Both the position numbers and the translations under genes were made by a program. The notes beneath the pieces were generated by a model. That model did not search any database. It was not told where the DNA came from and was given only the letters and a program-made list of their open reading frames with translations. This document shows positions 17,129 to 24,992 of a stretch of 46,905 bases of DNA, in pieces. The stretch covers positions 1 to 46,905 of the forward strand of contig JACKET010000029.1 in assembly GCA_020632875.1 (NCBI GenBank). The letters run 5' to 3'. This stretch comes from Alphaproteobacteria bacterium (GTDB taxonomy: Bacteria > Myxococcota_A > UBA796 > GCA-2862545). Within the stretch, counting starts at the first letter, position 1. The number at the start of each line of letters is the position of its first letter.

Positions 17129-17892
17129 GCCCGCGGGTAACCCGTGTGCGGGCCTCCTTCCCGGAGGAAGGCCAGCGCGCCCATCGCCACCTCGAGGGTG
17201 CCGGGCGGGCCGCCGGGCTCGTGCGGGTTCACGCGGATCAGGTCGGCACCCGTCGCGAGCAGGCGCTCTCCCTCCTGGCGGACGTTCGGCACGGCGGTGC
17301 CCGCACCGAGCTCGAGCACCACGGGCGGCGCGTCGAGCGAGCCGAGCCAGCGGTCGTACCGCCTGCCCTGGAGGATGCTGGGCACCGCGATCCACCGCCG
17401 ATCCGCGAACAGGTTGACGTTCGGGCGGGCGACCCCGCCGCAGCGCGGGCACCGCGGCACCCCGCCGGGCGCCGGCGCCTCCCAGGTCTCGCGCGAGCAG
17501 GGCGTGGCGCACTGCACGCGGTCGAGGCTCCCGTGGATCTCGACGATGCGCTCCGGATCGACGCCCGCCGCCTGGAAGTGCCCGTCGACATTGGACGTGA
17601 ACACGAAGCCCCCGCGGGCCACGAAGCCGGCCAGCACCGCGAAGCCCGCGTGGGGCGCCGTCCCGCGGTAGGCCCGTCGGCGCGCGTCGTAGAACGCCCA
17701 GGCCTCTTCGGGGTCCTCGTCGAACCACTCGGGCCGCGCGCGCTCCTCGATGCGGCGCCCGTCGCGCCAGAGCCCCCCCGCTCCGCGGAAGTCCGGCAGC
17801 CCCGAGTCCACACCGAGCCCCGCTCCGGCCGTGACGAGCACGGGGCGGCCCGATTCGAGGAGGGTCCAGGCATCGCCAAGGGGAGTGCGCAT
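17125..17892 (-). CDS. Sir2-family NAD-dependent protein deacylase
   Basis: The 255-residue product shows the full sirtuin signature: the NAD-binding GAGLGVDSGLPDFRG at 23-37, TSNVDGHF at 99-106 (a variant of the usual TQNIDGLH), and the catalytic His120 in IVEIHGS. The zinc knuckle is C128-x3-C132 and C148-x2-C151. PPVVLELGAGTAVPNVR forms the second half of the Rossmann domain. The change of Gln to Ser and of Leu-His to His-Phe in the second motif could alter acyl preference. It is the first gene of an overlapping operon with a membrane protein and a GNAT, and diverges from the oxygenase-like gene at 17929 with 36 bp between the starts. Confidence 0.9.
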   Translation of the reverse strand: MRTPLGDAWTLLESGRPVLVTAGAGLGVDSGLPDFRGAGGLWRDGRRIEERARPEWFDEDPEEAWAFYDARRRAYRGTAPHAGFAVLAGFVARGGFVFTSNVDGHFQAAGVDPERIVEIHGSLDRVQCATPCSRETWEAPAPGGVPRCPRCGGVARPNVNLFADRRWIAVPSILQGRRYDRWLGSLDAPPVVLELGAGTAVPNVRQEGERLLATGADLIRVNPHEPGGPPGTLEVAMGALAFLREGGPHTGYPRA

Positions 17893-17928
17893 GCGGGTGG
17901 GGCGTTACTCTCGGCGCCGGGGGAGATC

Positions 17929-18717
17929 ATGGCGCTCGCCGGGATCGATGGTAGGCCATTCGTCGACTTGAGCGGGCTCGTCGACGATGGCGCGCTCGAC
18001 GCGCTGCACGTCGAGATCACCTACGCGCTCGCGAAGCTCCCGACCCGGTACACCGGCGGAAGCCACCGCTCCCTCGGGATCTCGCCCGCGGCGCTGCACG
18101 ACGATCGGCCCGACTACGGCGAGGTGATCGCGGGTCTCGACGAAGCGCGGTTCCAGATGTTCGCGAGCCTCGGCGACCCCGCGCACCCCGTCGACACGCG
18201 CGAGGGCCACGTGTTCGGCGAAGACGGCGACGTGCCGCTCACCGCCGCGCAGATGCGCTGGCTCGAGCTCGCCCACGGCGTGTACTTCCCGTGGAAGGTG
18301 TACCTCGAGCTCACCCCGTCCACGGGCCGCTGGGCCGACAAGGCCCGGCCGGTGCCGTACACGCGCGACGCGATGCTCCACCTGCCCCGCACGCTCGCGC
18401 TCATCGAGCGCCTGCCGTTCGCGGTCCGCGGCACCGTGAAGCTGCTCGGCCTGATGCCGGGCGACGACGGCACCGTCCACCGCGATGGCGACCCCGCCGA
18501 CCAGACCGAGCCCGACGCCTTCGTCATGCTGGTACCGGGGCGCCCGAAGCGGCTGTTCCTGTACGACGACGCGACCGGCGCGCGCGTCGAGGCGCCGAGC
18601 CGGGTGTACTGGTTCAACGACCACGACTGGCACGGCGTCGCGGCCGATCCGTGGTTCCGCTACAGCATCCGCGTCGATGGCGTGTTCGACCCGGCGTTCG
18701 CCCGGGAGATCCGGTGA
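17929..18717 (+). CDS. Fe(II)/2OG oxygenase-like protein (Asp/Asn hydroxylase-type fold)
   Basis: The ATG follows GGGGAG. The 262-residue product has no close family recognised. It carries a possible facial triad, His184-x-Asp186 (GTVHRDGDP) and His235 (DHDWHGVA), with an Arg nine or thirteen residues later (WFRYSIRVDG) as a 2-oxoglutarate ligand. FVMLVPGRPKRLFLYDD and SRVYWFNDHDWHG have the strand spacing of the double-stranded beta-helix. Its stop overlaps the start of the ATP-grasp gene (GTGA), so the two products are probably made together. It could hydroxylate the product or substrate of the ligase, but the assignment rests on motif spacing only. Confidence 0.55.
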   Translation: MALAGIDGRPFVDLSGLVDDGALDALHVEITYALAKLPTRYTGGSHRSLGISPAALHDDRPDYGEVIAGLDEARFQMFASLGDPAHPVDTREGHVFGEDGDVPLTAAQMRWLELAHGVYFPWKVYLELTPSTGRWADKARPVPYTRDAMLHLPRTLALIERLPFAVRGTVKLLGLMPGDDGTVHRDGDPADQTEPDAFVMLVPGRPKRLFLYDDATGARVEAPSRVYWFNDHDWHGVAADPWFRYSIRVDGVFDPAFAREIR

Positions 18718-19964
18718 GCGACCGCTTCGCGCTCGCCGACGCGCTGCTGCGCACGGGGCTCGTCAACGACCCGTGGATCGACGGTGAAGACCGGTTCGAG
18801 GCCGTGCCCATCGTGCTCTCCCCCGAGCGCCTGCGCGGGCTGCACGCCGCGGCCGAGGCCGTGTTCCGGCTGCACCAGGAGGCCGTCGAGCTCTTCGACG
18901 CGCGGCCCGAGCTGCTCGACTTCCTGGGGCTCACGCCCGTCCAGGCGCTGATCTGGAAGGCCGCCGCGCCCCACTGGCACGGGTACGCGCGCGCCGACGT
19001 GTTCGAGCTCGAGGATGGCGGCATCGCGGTGTGCGAGCTCAACTGCGACACGCCGACCGGTCACCCCGAGGCCCTCGCGCTCAACCAGGTCGTCGCGCCC
19101 GCCCACCCCGGCCTGTCCGACCCGAACACGTCGCTCTCCCCCGCCATGCAGGCGCTGTTCGCGCGGGCCGCGCGCGACCTCGCCCCGGGGCTCCCCCGCC
19201 GTGCGGGCCTCGTGTACCCCACCGAGATGTCCGAAGACCTCGGCGCCGTCTTGCTGTTCCAGCGCTGGGCCGAAGCCATCGGCTTCGAGGTGGTGCTGGG
19301 CTCGCCGTTCAACCTCGACGTCGATGCCACGGGTCAGCCGACCCTGTGCGGCGCGCCCATCTCGCTCCTGCTCCGGCACTACAAGACCGACTGGTGGACC
19401 GAGCGGCTCCCCGTGTGGGAGGACGCCGAGCCCTTCGAAGACAGCGCGCCGCTCGCGCGCGAGCTGCACCTCCTGCTGCGCGCCGAGGCCGAGGGCCGGC
19501 TCGTCTCGATGAACCCGTTCGGCGCGGTGGTCCCACAGAACAAGCGCGTGCTCGCGTTCCTCTGGGAGCGCATCGACCTCTTCTCCCCGGCGTCGCGGGC
19601 CGACATCCAGCGCTACGTCCCCGAGTCCGTCCGCATGGAGGCCATGCACCCCGAGCAGCTGCTCGCCGAGCGCGAGCTGTGGGTGTTGAAGAGCGACTAC
19701 GGGTGCGAGGGCGACGAGGTCGTCATCGGCATCCACTGCACGCCGGAGGAGTGGGCGTTGGCCCTGAAGCTCGCGGTCCCCGGGCGGTGGATCGCCCAGC
19801 GCCGGTTCGCGCCCCGCATCGAGCGTGACGGGCGCGACGTGAACTGGGGGGTGTTCGGGGTGGCCGGGGTGGCGCACGGTGCGTACGCCAGGCTCCAGCA
19901 CGGGCACACCGACTACAGCGCGCTGTCCGTGCCCGCCCTCGTAGATGACGGCGCAGTGGAATAG
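18714..19964 (+). CDS. Glutathionylspermidine-synthase-like ATP-grasp ligase (YgiC-like)
   Basis: The 416-residue length fits the YgiC/YjfC branch of the GSP-synthase family. The GTG start overlaps the upstream stop. Diagnostic segments are YARADVFELEDGGIAVCELNCDTPTGHPEA (about 90-120, the ELN-DTPT motif), ISLLLRHYKTDWW, MNPFGAVVPQNKRVLAFLWE, and ELWVLKSDYGCEGDEVVIG, which supplies the ATP-grasp Lys and Gly-rich loop. ERDGRDVNWGVFGVAG and LQHGHTDYSA end the domain. Such enzymes form amide bonds between a carboxylate and an amine; in YgiC/YjfC the substrate is unknown. The secreted protein encoded immediately downstream is a candidate target or partner, as in the E. coli ygiB-ygiC pair. Confidence 0.8.
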   Translation: MSDRFALADALLRTGLVNDPWIDGEDRFEAVPIVLSPERLRGLHAAAEAVFRLHQEAVELFDARPELLDFLGLTPVQALIWKAAAPHWHGYARADVFELEDGGIAVCELNCDTPTGHPEALALNQVVAPAHPGLSDPNTSLSPAMQALFARAARDLAPGLPRRAGLVYPTEMSEDLGAVLLFQRWAEAIGFEVVLGSPFNLDVDATGQPTLCGAPISLLLRHYKTDWWTERLPVWEDAEPFEDSAPLARELHLLLRAEAEGRLVSMNPFGAVVPQNKRVLAFLWERIDLFSPASRADIQRYVPESVRMEAMHPEQLLAERELWVLKSDYGCEGDEVVIGIHCTPEEWALALKLAVPGRWIAQRRFAPRIERDGRDVNWGVFGVAGVAHGAYARLQHGHTDYSALSVPALVDDGAVE

Positions 19965-19986
19965 AGTCGCGCACCAGGGAGGGTGG

Positions 19987-21309
19987 ATGTCGGATTTCCG
20001 CAAGGTGCAGTCGGTCGACGAGCCAGAGCTCGTGGCCGCCCGGTGGTGGGCCCAGCGCGACCCGTCCGAGGGCCCGAGCCTCTCCCGGCGCAGCGCGCTG
20101 CTGGGCCTCGCCGGCATCACCGCCGTGGGCGCGCTCTCCCAGCAGGGCTGCTCCGGCTCGACCTCCGCCGATCTCGGGCCCGTGGGGCAGGAGTCCCTGG
20201 CGCTCCAGAAAGAGGCCGGCTGGGACTTCGGTGCCGACGGCAAGGTCCTCGACATGGGGCCGGACGCGGGGCCGCCCGTCGATCCCTACGTGCTGAAAGA
20301 CCTCTCCACGCGGCTCACCCCGACCAACCCGGCCAACCGGCCCTTCGCGCGGCTCGTGCTGTTCGACTCCGTGCGCCAGGCGACGGCCGCCACCACCGAC
20401 CTCGGCTCCGCGCTGCGGCCCATCCACAGCCCCGCGATGGACAACGCCGAGCTCGCCGGGCGCGGGCTGTCGACGCTGTTCGAAGGCGCGCCCGCGGGCA
20501 AGGTCGTGCTCGTCGACCTGCCCGGGCCCGAGTCCGTGGCCTTCGCCGCCGGCCTCGCGAACCGCTTCGATCCGGTGTTCGTGTTCGACAACTGGCCGCA
20601 CCCGCGCGGCACGGTCCCCACGCACCTCACGCTCGCCGCCGCCGTCGACCGCCTCGCCACCTTCGAAGAGCTCGCCCCGACGCGCTCCGCGACGGCCCCG
20701 CCGGCGTTCGTCCTCGACAGCAACCGGCTCAACACCTTCGCCGAGTCCGAGTTCGACAACCGCTACGTGGCGTACGTCCCGTCGGCCGAGGCGATGAAGA
20801 AGCTCGGCGTCACCGGGGTGGTCCTCGTCCGTCCGAAGGGCGGCGACCGGGAGCTCGACGACCTCAACGCATCCGTCCTCGAGTGGAAGGAGGCCGGCAT
20901 CGACGTGCAGCTCGTCGGGCTCGACAGCTTCCAGCCCGTGCCCGAGGGCGAGAGCGCCGTCGAGTACGGCCCCGAGGTCCCGCCGACCGAGACCACCGCG
21001 TCGACCACCGATCACTACGCCACCACGCACCACTACACGCACCACCACCACTACGGCGGCTACGGCTCGCACTGGCTGCTGTGGTCGCACTACGGCTGGG
21101 GCTCGCCGCGCTACGGCTACCGCCCGTCGAGCTACGTGCACTCGTCGTACACCCCGTCGCGCCGGGCCACGAGCTTCGGCAAGACCGCGCGCCCCGCGGG
21201 CTTCGGCCAGATGAGCGTCGACCGCAGCACCGGGCGTCCCTCGCTGTCCCGCACGCAGTCGAAGAGCTCGGGCAGCTGGGGTCGCGCCCGCAGCGGTGGG
21301 TACAGCTGA
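19987..21309 (+). CDS. Exported protein with His/Tyr-rich and Ser/Gly/Arg-rich tail (YgiB-like role)
   Basis: The ATG at 19987 follows AGGGAGGGTGG. Residues about 28-55 (SRRSALLGLAGITAVGALSQQGC) look like a Tat-type signal with a lipobox-like Cys. The middle 250 residues are a globular domain of unknown family (KVVLVDLPGPESVAFAAGLANRFDPVFVFDNWPHPRG). From about residue 335 the chain turns into a His/Tyr-rich stretch (THHYTHHHHYGGYG) and then a Ser/Arg/Gly/Tyr-rich low-complexity tail. Similar tails occur in DUF1190 proteins such as YgiB, whose gene sits next to the YgiC ATP-grasp gene. The His cluster could bind metal. The tail is a plausible substrate for the ligase or the oxygenases. Confidence 0.6.
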   Translation: MSDFRKVQSVDEPELVAARWWAQRDPSEGPSLSRRSALLGLAGITAVGALSQQGCSGSTSADLGPVGQESLALQKEAGWDFGADGKVLDMGPDAGPPVDPYVLKDLSTRLTPTNPANRPFARLVLFDSVRQATAATTDLGSALRPIHSPAMDNAELAGRGLSTLFEGAPAGKVVLVDLPGPESVAFAAGLANRFDPVFVFDNWPHPRGTVPTHLTLAAAVDRLATFEELAPTRSATAPPAFVLDSNRLNTFAESEFDNRYVAYVPSAEAMKKLGVTGVVLVRPKGGDRELDDLNASVLEWKEAGIDVQLVGLDSFQPVPEGESAVEYGPEVPPTETTASTTDHYATTHHYTHHHHYGGYGSHWLLWSHYGWGSPRYGYRPSSYVHSSYTPSRRATSFGKTARPAGFGQMSVDRSTGRPSLSRTQSKSSGSWGRARSGGYS

Positions 21310-21310
21310 C

Positions 21311-21874
21311 GTGCCCGGTCCGCAGGTCCTCTTCGCCGTCCAGGTGCTCTACCCGCTCGCGATGACGGGCTCGTTGAGCGAAGACCTCGTCGAGGCCGTG
21401 CGGAGCGCGGGCGACTGGATGTCGCCGCACGACAAGACCGACTGGTACGACGGGCTCGCCGACGCGCTGCTCGAGCAGGCGCCGCACCTCCAGTTCGCCT
21501 CGTGGGAGTACCTCGACGACCCCGAAGACGCGATGGAGGCGTACTGGGGCTGGGTCGAGGGCACCGCCGAGGATGCAGAGGACGAAGCCGGCATGCCCCA
21601 CCGCGACGAAGGCCACTACGGCTTCGTCACGGTCCTGATCCTCGCCGAGGAGGGCGGCGCCAGCGCGGGGATGCTCCAGCCGCTCGGCGACATCGAGGAC
21701 GAGGAGGGCGTGCGCTTCGACCTGCTCGAGCACATGCTGCGCCTGCTCGGCTCGCTCGACTTCGGGTCGGTCACGTCCGATGTGGTCATGGTCCGCCCCG
21801 GCGCCGGCGGGCGCGGTGTCAGCGAGACCCGCCTCGGCGACGCGACGTACCACCACCTGGGTCCCGTGCTCTGA
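21311..21874 (+). CDS. DUF1517-like protein, unknown function
   Basis: About 187 residues, starting at a GTG two bases after the previous stop (a GTG at 21296 is an alternative). The C-terminal half, FVTVLILAEEGG, then LLEHMLRLLGSLDFGSVTSDVVMVRPG and GDATYHHLGPVL, resembles the core of DUF1517 proteins by eye: a beta strand, a helix, then a strand before a TPQ-like turn. It is acidic and has no signal peptide. It shares a base with the next gene (TGATG) and is thus part of the same operon. Role unknown. Confidence 0.55.
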   Translation: MPGPQVLFAVQVLYPLAMTGSLSEDLVEAVRSAGDWMSPHDKTDWYDGLADALLEQAPHLQFASWEYLDDPEDAMEAYWGWVEGTAEDAEDEAGMPHRDEGHYGFVTVLILAEEGGASAGMLQPLGDIEDEEGVRFDLLEHMLRLLGSLDFGSVTSDVVMVRPGAGGRGVSETRLGDATYHHLGPVL

Positions 21875-22602
21875 TGACGCGGCCTCTCGCGCGGATGGCG
21901 CCCGAGGCGGTCCGCGCGGCGCCCGGTTCCGTCCTGCGGGCGCTCGACACGGCCGCCGCGGTGGTCCTCCCGGGCTGGTGGGCTCCGGAGCGGGCCCGCG
22001 AGGCGGCGGCTGCGGTGCAGGCCGCGCGCGACGCGTGGGTCCCCGACTTCGACGGCAAGCAGTTCTGTCTGGGCCGCGCCTGGTACGCGCACCTCGAGAC
22101 GGGGCGGGCGGGTGCCTACTTCGCGTCCGCGGAGGCCGGGAATTCCGCGGTCGAGAGCGCGCTGCCCGGCCTGCAGGCGCACCTGAGGGAGGCGCTGGCG
22201 GGCTTCGTGGACGCGTCGGTGCACCAGCGCCCGCGCTGGGGTGGGGCCGGTGTCCACGTGTTCCCGGCGGGGGGCGTGTGCGCGACGGACGGGGGCTGCG
22301 TGCACTTCGACCACGAGGGGCTCACGCCGGGGCAGCGGGCGAGCCGCCCCGCCGCGCTGTCGCTCGTGCTGTGCCTCCAGCCCCCCGAGAGCGGCGGCGG
22401 GCTGTGGCTGTGGGACGTCGAGCTCGGCGAGCCCGAGCGCGCCGTCGGGGAGCCCGTCGAGCACGTGTCGCGCGCGGGCGACCTCGTCGTGTTCTCGAGC
22501 TACCGCCTCCACCAGATCCAGCCGTTCGCCGGAGCCGTGCCCCGCATCTCGGCCACCCTGCACGGCGCGGCGACCCCGCTCGGCTGGGAGAGCTGGTTCT
22601 AG
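21874..22602 (+). CDS. Fe(II)/2-oxoglutarate oxygenase
   Basis: The 242-residue product has the iron triad of the prolyl-4-hydroxylase type: His and Asp in GGCVHFDHEG, and the distal His in YRLHQIQPF followed by Arg in VPRISATLHG for 2-oxoglutarate. PAALSLVLCLQPPESGGGLWLWDVELGE and RAGDLVVFSS are typical core strands. It closes the five-gene operon that starts with another oxygenase-like gene, and overlaps the upstream stop by one base. It ends directly against the stop of the convergent potassium-channel gene. The substrate may be the secreted tail-rich protein or the ligase product (inference). Confidence 0.8.
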   Translation: MTRPLARMAPEAVRAAPGSVLRALDTAAAVVLPGWWAPERAREAAAAVQAARDAWVPDFDGKQFCLGRAWYAHLETGRAGAYFASAEAGNSAVESALPGLQAHLREALAGFVDASVHQRPRWGGAGVHVFPAGGVCATDGGCVHFDHEGLTPGQRASRPAALSLVLCLQPPESGGGLWLWDVELGEPERAVGEPVEHVSRAGDLVVFSSYRLHQIQPFAGAVPRISATLHGAATPLGWESWF

Positions 22603-23637
22603 CTACAGGACCGGGCGATCAGGCGCGATGCAGACCGCCATGTCACCGGCCAGCACGGCTTCGGTCCGCGGCGGGTTGATCAGCACGCGCCCGTCGCGGC
22701 GCAGCCCGAGCGGCAGCGCGCCCACGGCATCCAGCGCGACGCGGCAGGCCTCCCAGGTCGCGCCCGGCGGGGGCACCACGTAGAACTCCTGGCCGTACGT
22801 GTTGCTCGTGATCTCGTGGACGAGCGCCTTCACGCCGGGGTCGAGGGCCTCCTGGACGAGGAGCTGCGACGCCAGCTCGTCCATGCACACGACCGAGTCG
22901 CAGCCGCAGCGCTCGAGGAGCTGGACGTTCGCCGGATCGACGCACTCGGCCACGGTGTGGAGGTCTGGCCAGAGGTGCTCGAGCGTGAGGGTGACTGCGA
23001 GGCTCGCGTTGTCGGTGGCCCGGATGTGCGGGTCCTTCGCGAGGATGATGGCCTGCGAGGCCGTGGCCGCCGAGGCGTTGCGCAGGGTCTCCTCGAGGAT
23101 GGGATTCCCGCGGACGAAGCGGAAGCCGAGCTCGACCAGCTCGGCCGGGAGCTCTTCGAGGTCGGCGTCGATCAGCACCAGGCTCTTGCCCGCCGTGCGT
23201 CGGTCGGACCGGAACTGCTCGCAGATCTCGACGAGCCGCGCGACGCCCGGGAAGTGGATGATCAGCAGGTGTTCGGAGAGGTCGACGCGTGCCATGCCCT
23301 TGAGCTCCCGGTTGCGCTCTTCGATGAGGAAGGCGGCCACCATGGAGAGCAGGTAGCCGAGGATGCTGATCCCGAAGACCATGGTCGGGATCGCGATGAG
23401 GTAGCGCCCGCCGAACGTCTTCGGGAAGAGGTCGCCGTAGCCCACGGTGGTCATCGTGACGAGCGCCCACCAGAGCGCGTCGGACCACTCGAGATCGGGC
23501 TGACCGTCGAGCTCGAAGTACATGAACCCGCTGGTCGCGAAGAACAGCAGCGCGAACGACAGCAGCGACACCCGGCGCAGCGCCTGGCCGCTGGTCCGAC
23601 GGACCCGCGCGAACAGCGTGACGAGGAGGCGGATCAC
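22603..23637 (-). CDS. Two-TM potassium channel with RCK/TrkA-N domain
   Basis: The 344-residue protein has an inner helix pair (LLSFALLFFATSGFMYFEL and YLIAIPTMVFGISILGYLLSMVAAFLI) flanking a pore loop with the K+ selectivity filter TTVGYGD. After the second helix comes a cytoplasmic RCK domain (LLIIHFPGVARLVEICEQF, SLVLIDADLEELPAELVELGFRFVRGN, TVAECVDPANVQLLERCGCDSVV) and a RCK_C-like end. The canonical GxGxxG of NAD-binding RCKs is not evident (HFPGVAR), so the ligand may be Ca2+ or another ion. The GTG start overlaps the thermonuclease gene by 4 bp. The layout matches MthK-type channels. Confidence 0.9.
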   Translation of the reverse strand: MIRLLVTLFARVRRTSGQALRRVSLLSFALLFFATSGFMYFELDGQPDLEWSDALWWALVTMTTVGYGDLFPKTFGGRYLIAIPTMVFGISILGYLLSMVAAFLIEERNRELKGMARVDLSEHLLIIHFPGVARLVEICEQFRSDRRTAGKSLVLIDADLEELPAELVELGFRFVRGNPILEETLRNASAATASQAIILAKDPHIRATDNASLAVTLTLEHLWPDLHTVAECVDPANVQLLERCGCDSVVCMDELASQLLVQEALDPGVKALVHEITSNTYGQEFYVVPPPGATWEACRVALDAVGALPLGLRRDGRVLINPPRTEAVLAGDMAVCIAPDRPVL

Positions 23638-24209
23638 TCTTCGGCCTTCCAGGTGGAGCGCACGAGGCGGGCGCGCTCGGAGGCGCGGGGGCTCGACCAC
23701 ATGCCCCGGTGCTCGCGCTCGGCTTCGGCCTCGAGCTCGAGGTACGCGTCGAGGTCGGGGAACGGGTACTTCGTGTAGACCAGGGCCCAGCCGTCGCGGA
23801 TGAGCTCGGCTCCGAGGTCGGCCCCGTCGACCTCGACGACGGCGAGCAGGCGGTTGGCCCCGTCGATGTCGTGGGTGTCGAAGCGCACGACCGCTTCGCG
23901 CCCTGCGTGGCGGGCCAGGGCGTCGATGGCACGCTGGCCGGGGTTGCCGAGGCCCGGCTCGTTGCTCGGGTCGAACGCCTTCACGCCGAGCAGGCGGACC
24001 GTGAACGCGTCGTCGCCCCGCCGCACGGCGAGCTCGTCGCCGTCGAGCGGCTGGTCGATCACCACGGCATCGCCATCCTTCAGGGAGACCTGGCTCGCAT
24101 CGCCCTGGAGGGCCCAGCGCCGGAGCTCGACGTCGATGGTGAAGTACACCGACAGGCTCAGCATCGATGCGAGCAGCAGGCGAAACGCCGCCGCGGGCGA
24201 GATCTCCAC
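23634..24209 (-). CDS. Membrane-anchored thermonuclease (SNc-like)
   Basis: The 191-residue product has an N-terminal hydrophobic anchor (FRLLLASMLSLSVYFTI) and a staphylococcal-nuclease domain. Key segments are DGDAFTVRLLGVKAFDP, where VRLLG carries the first catalytic Arg, then GNPGQRAIDALAR, GANRLLAVVEVDGADLGAELIRDGWALVY with the second Arg and Glu, and HRGMWS at the end. It should cleave nucleic acid in the periplasm or on the surface in a Ca-dependent way. The GTG at 24209 with a G-rich Shine-Dalgarno is preferred to a longer N-terminus without signal features. It is coupled by GTGA to the potassium channel gene. Confidence 0.8.
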   Translation of the reverse strand: MEISPAAAFRLLLASMLSLSVYFTIDVELRRWALQGDASQVSLKDGDAVVIDQPLDGDELAVRRGDDAFTVRLLGVKAFDPSNEPGLGNPGQRAIDALARHAGREAVVRFDTHDIDGANRLLAVVEVDGADLGAELIRDGWALVYTKYPFPDLDAYLELEAEAEREHRGMWSSPRASERARLVRSTWKAEE

Positions 24210-24307
24210 CGCACCCCCCTGGACGACGCCCGGTAACGCCGCACATCGGCCGGTGCGAGCGGTGCACGGGCCTGGCGGCGCCATTACGGGACCTGCCCGG
24301 AGGTCCC

Positions 24308-24976
24308 GTGCCCGCGCTCACCCTCGTCAGCTTCGACGCCTGCCCGTACGTCCAGCGCGCCGCCATCCTGCTCCAGGAGCAGGGACGGCCCTACGACATC
24401 CGCTACATCGACCTGCGGAGAAAGCCCGACTGGTTCCTCGCGATCTCACCGAACGGCCTCGTCCCGGTGCTGCAGGTCGACGAGACGCCGATCTTCGAGA
24501 GCACCGTCATCCTCGAGTACCTCGACGAGACCGCCGAGACGGGCCGTCTGCTGCCGGCCGACCCGCTCGAGCGGGCGCGCCAGCGGATGTGGATCAGCTA
24601 CATCGCCGGCGTGATGTCGGCGGGCTGGCGCGTGCAGGCGGCCCGCGACGAAGCCGGGGCCCGCGCGGTGGTCACCGAGCTGCGCACCCACTTCGCAGAG
24701 CTGGCGAAGAACCTGCCCGACAGCGGGCCCCTGTGGGGCGGCGAGACGCTCACGATGGTCGACGTGGCCATCGCCCCGATCCTGCAGCGGTTCGCCTGGG
24801 CCGAGGCCCTCGAGCCCACGCTCGGCCTGTTCGACGGCCTGCCCCGCATCCAGGCCTGGCGCGACGCGCTGCTCGCGCGCCCCTCGCTGACGGCGTCCAT
24901 CGTGCCCGACCTCGAGCAGCGCAGCGCCCGCATGCTGCACGCCCTGCACTCCTGGGTCGCACGCGACGTCGGCTGA
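24308..24976 (+). CDS. Glutathione S-transferase (Omega-like, Cys type)
   Basis: GGAGG precedes the GTG at 24308. The 222-residue product begins with a thioredoxin-fold domain in which SFDACPYVQRAAILLQEQG supplies the catalytic Cys, as in Omega-class and SspA-like GSTs. NGLVPVLQVDE gives the cis-Pro and FESTVILEYLDE the glutathione-binding Glu-Ser pair. The C-terminal all-helical domain (MVDVAIAPILQRF) has the N-capping box. It probably catalyses thiol transfer or dehydroascorbate-type reduction. It is divergent from the nuclease-channel unit and convergent with the TPR protein; the stop lies inside a perfect palindrome. Confidence 0.88.
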   Translation: MPALTLVSFDACPYVQRAAILLQEQGRPYDIRYIDLRRKPDWFLAISPNGLVPVLQVDETPIFESTVILEYLDETAETGRLLPADPLERARQRMWISYIAGVMSAGWRVQAARDEAGARAVVTELRTHFAELAKNLPDSGPLWGGETLTMVDVAIAPILQRFAWAEALEPTLGLFDGLPRIQAWRDALLARPSLTASIVPDLEQRSARMLHALHSWVARDVG

Positions 24977-24992
24977 GTCCCGGGGACTCAGC
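24972..24992. terminator. Perfect 21-bp palindrome, probable bidirectional terminator
   Basis: Arms GCTGAGTCCC and GGGACTCAGC flank a single G and form an 8-10 bp GC-rich hairpin on either strand. The two arms contain the stop codons of both convergent genes (TGA at 24974 plus, TGA at 24990 minus). No U-tract follows, so it may be Rho-dependent or act as an mRNA 3' end barrier. Confidence 0.55.
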
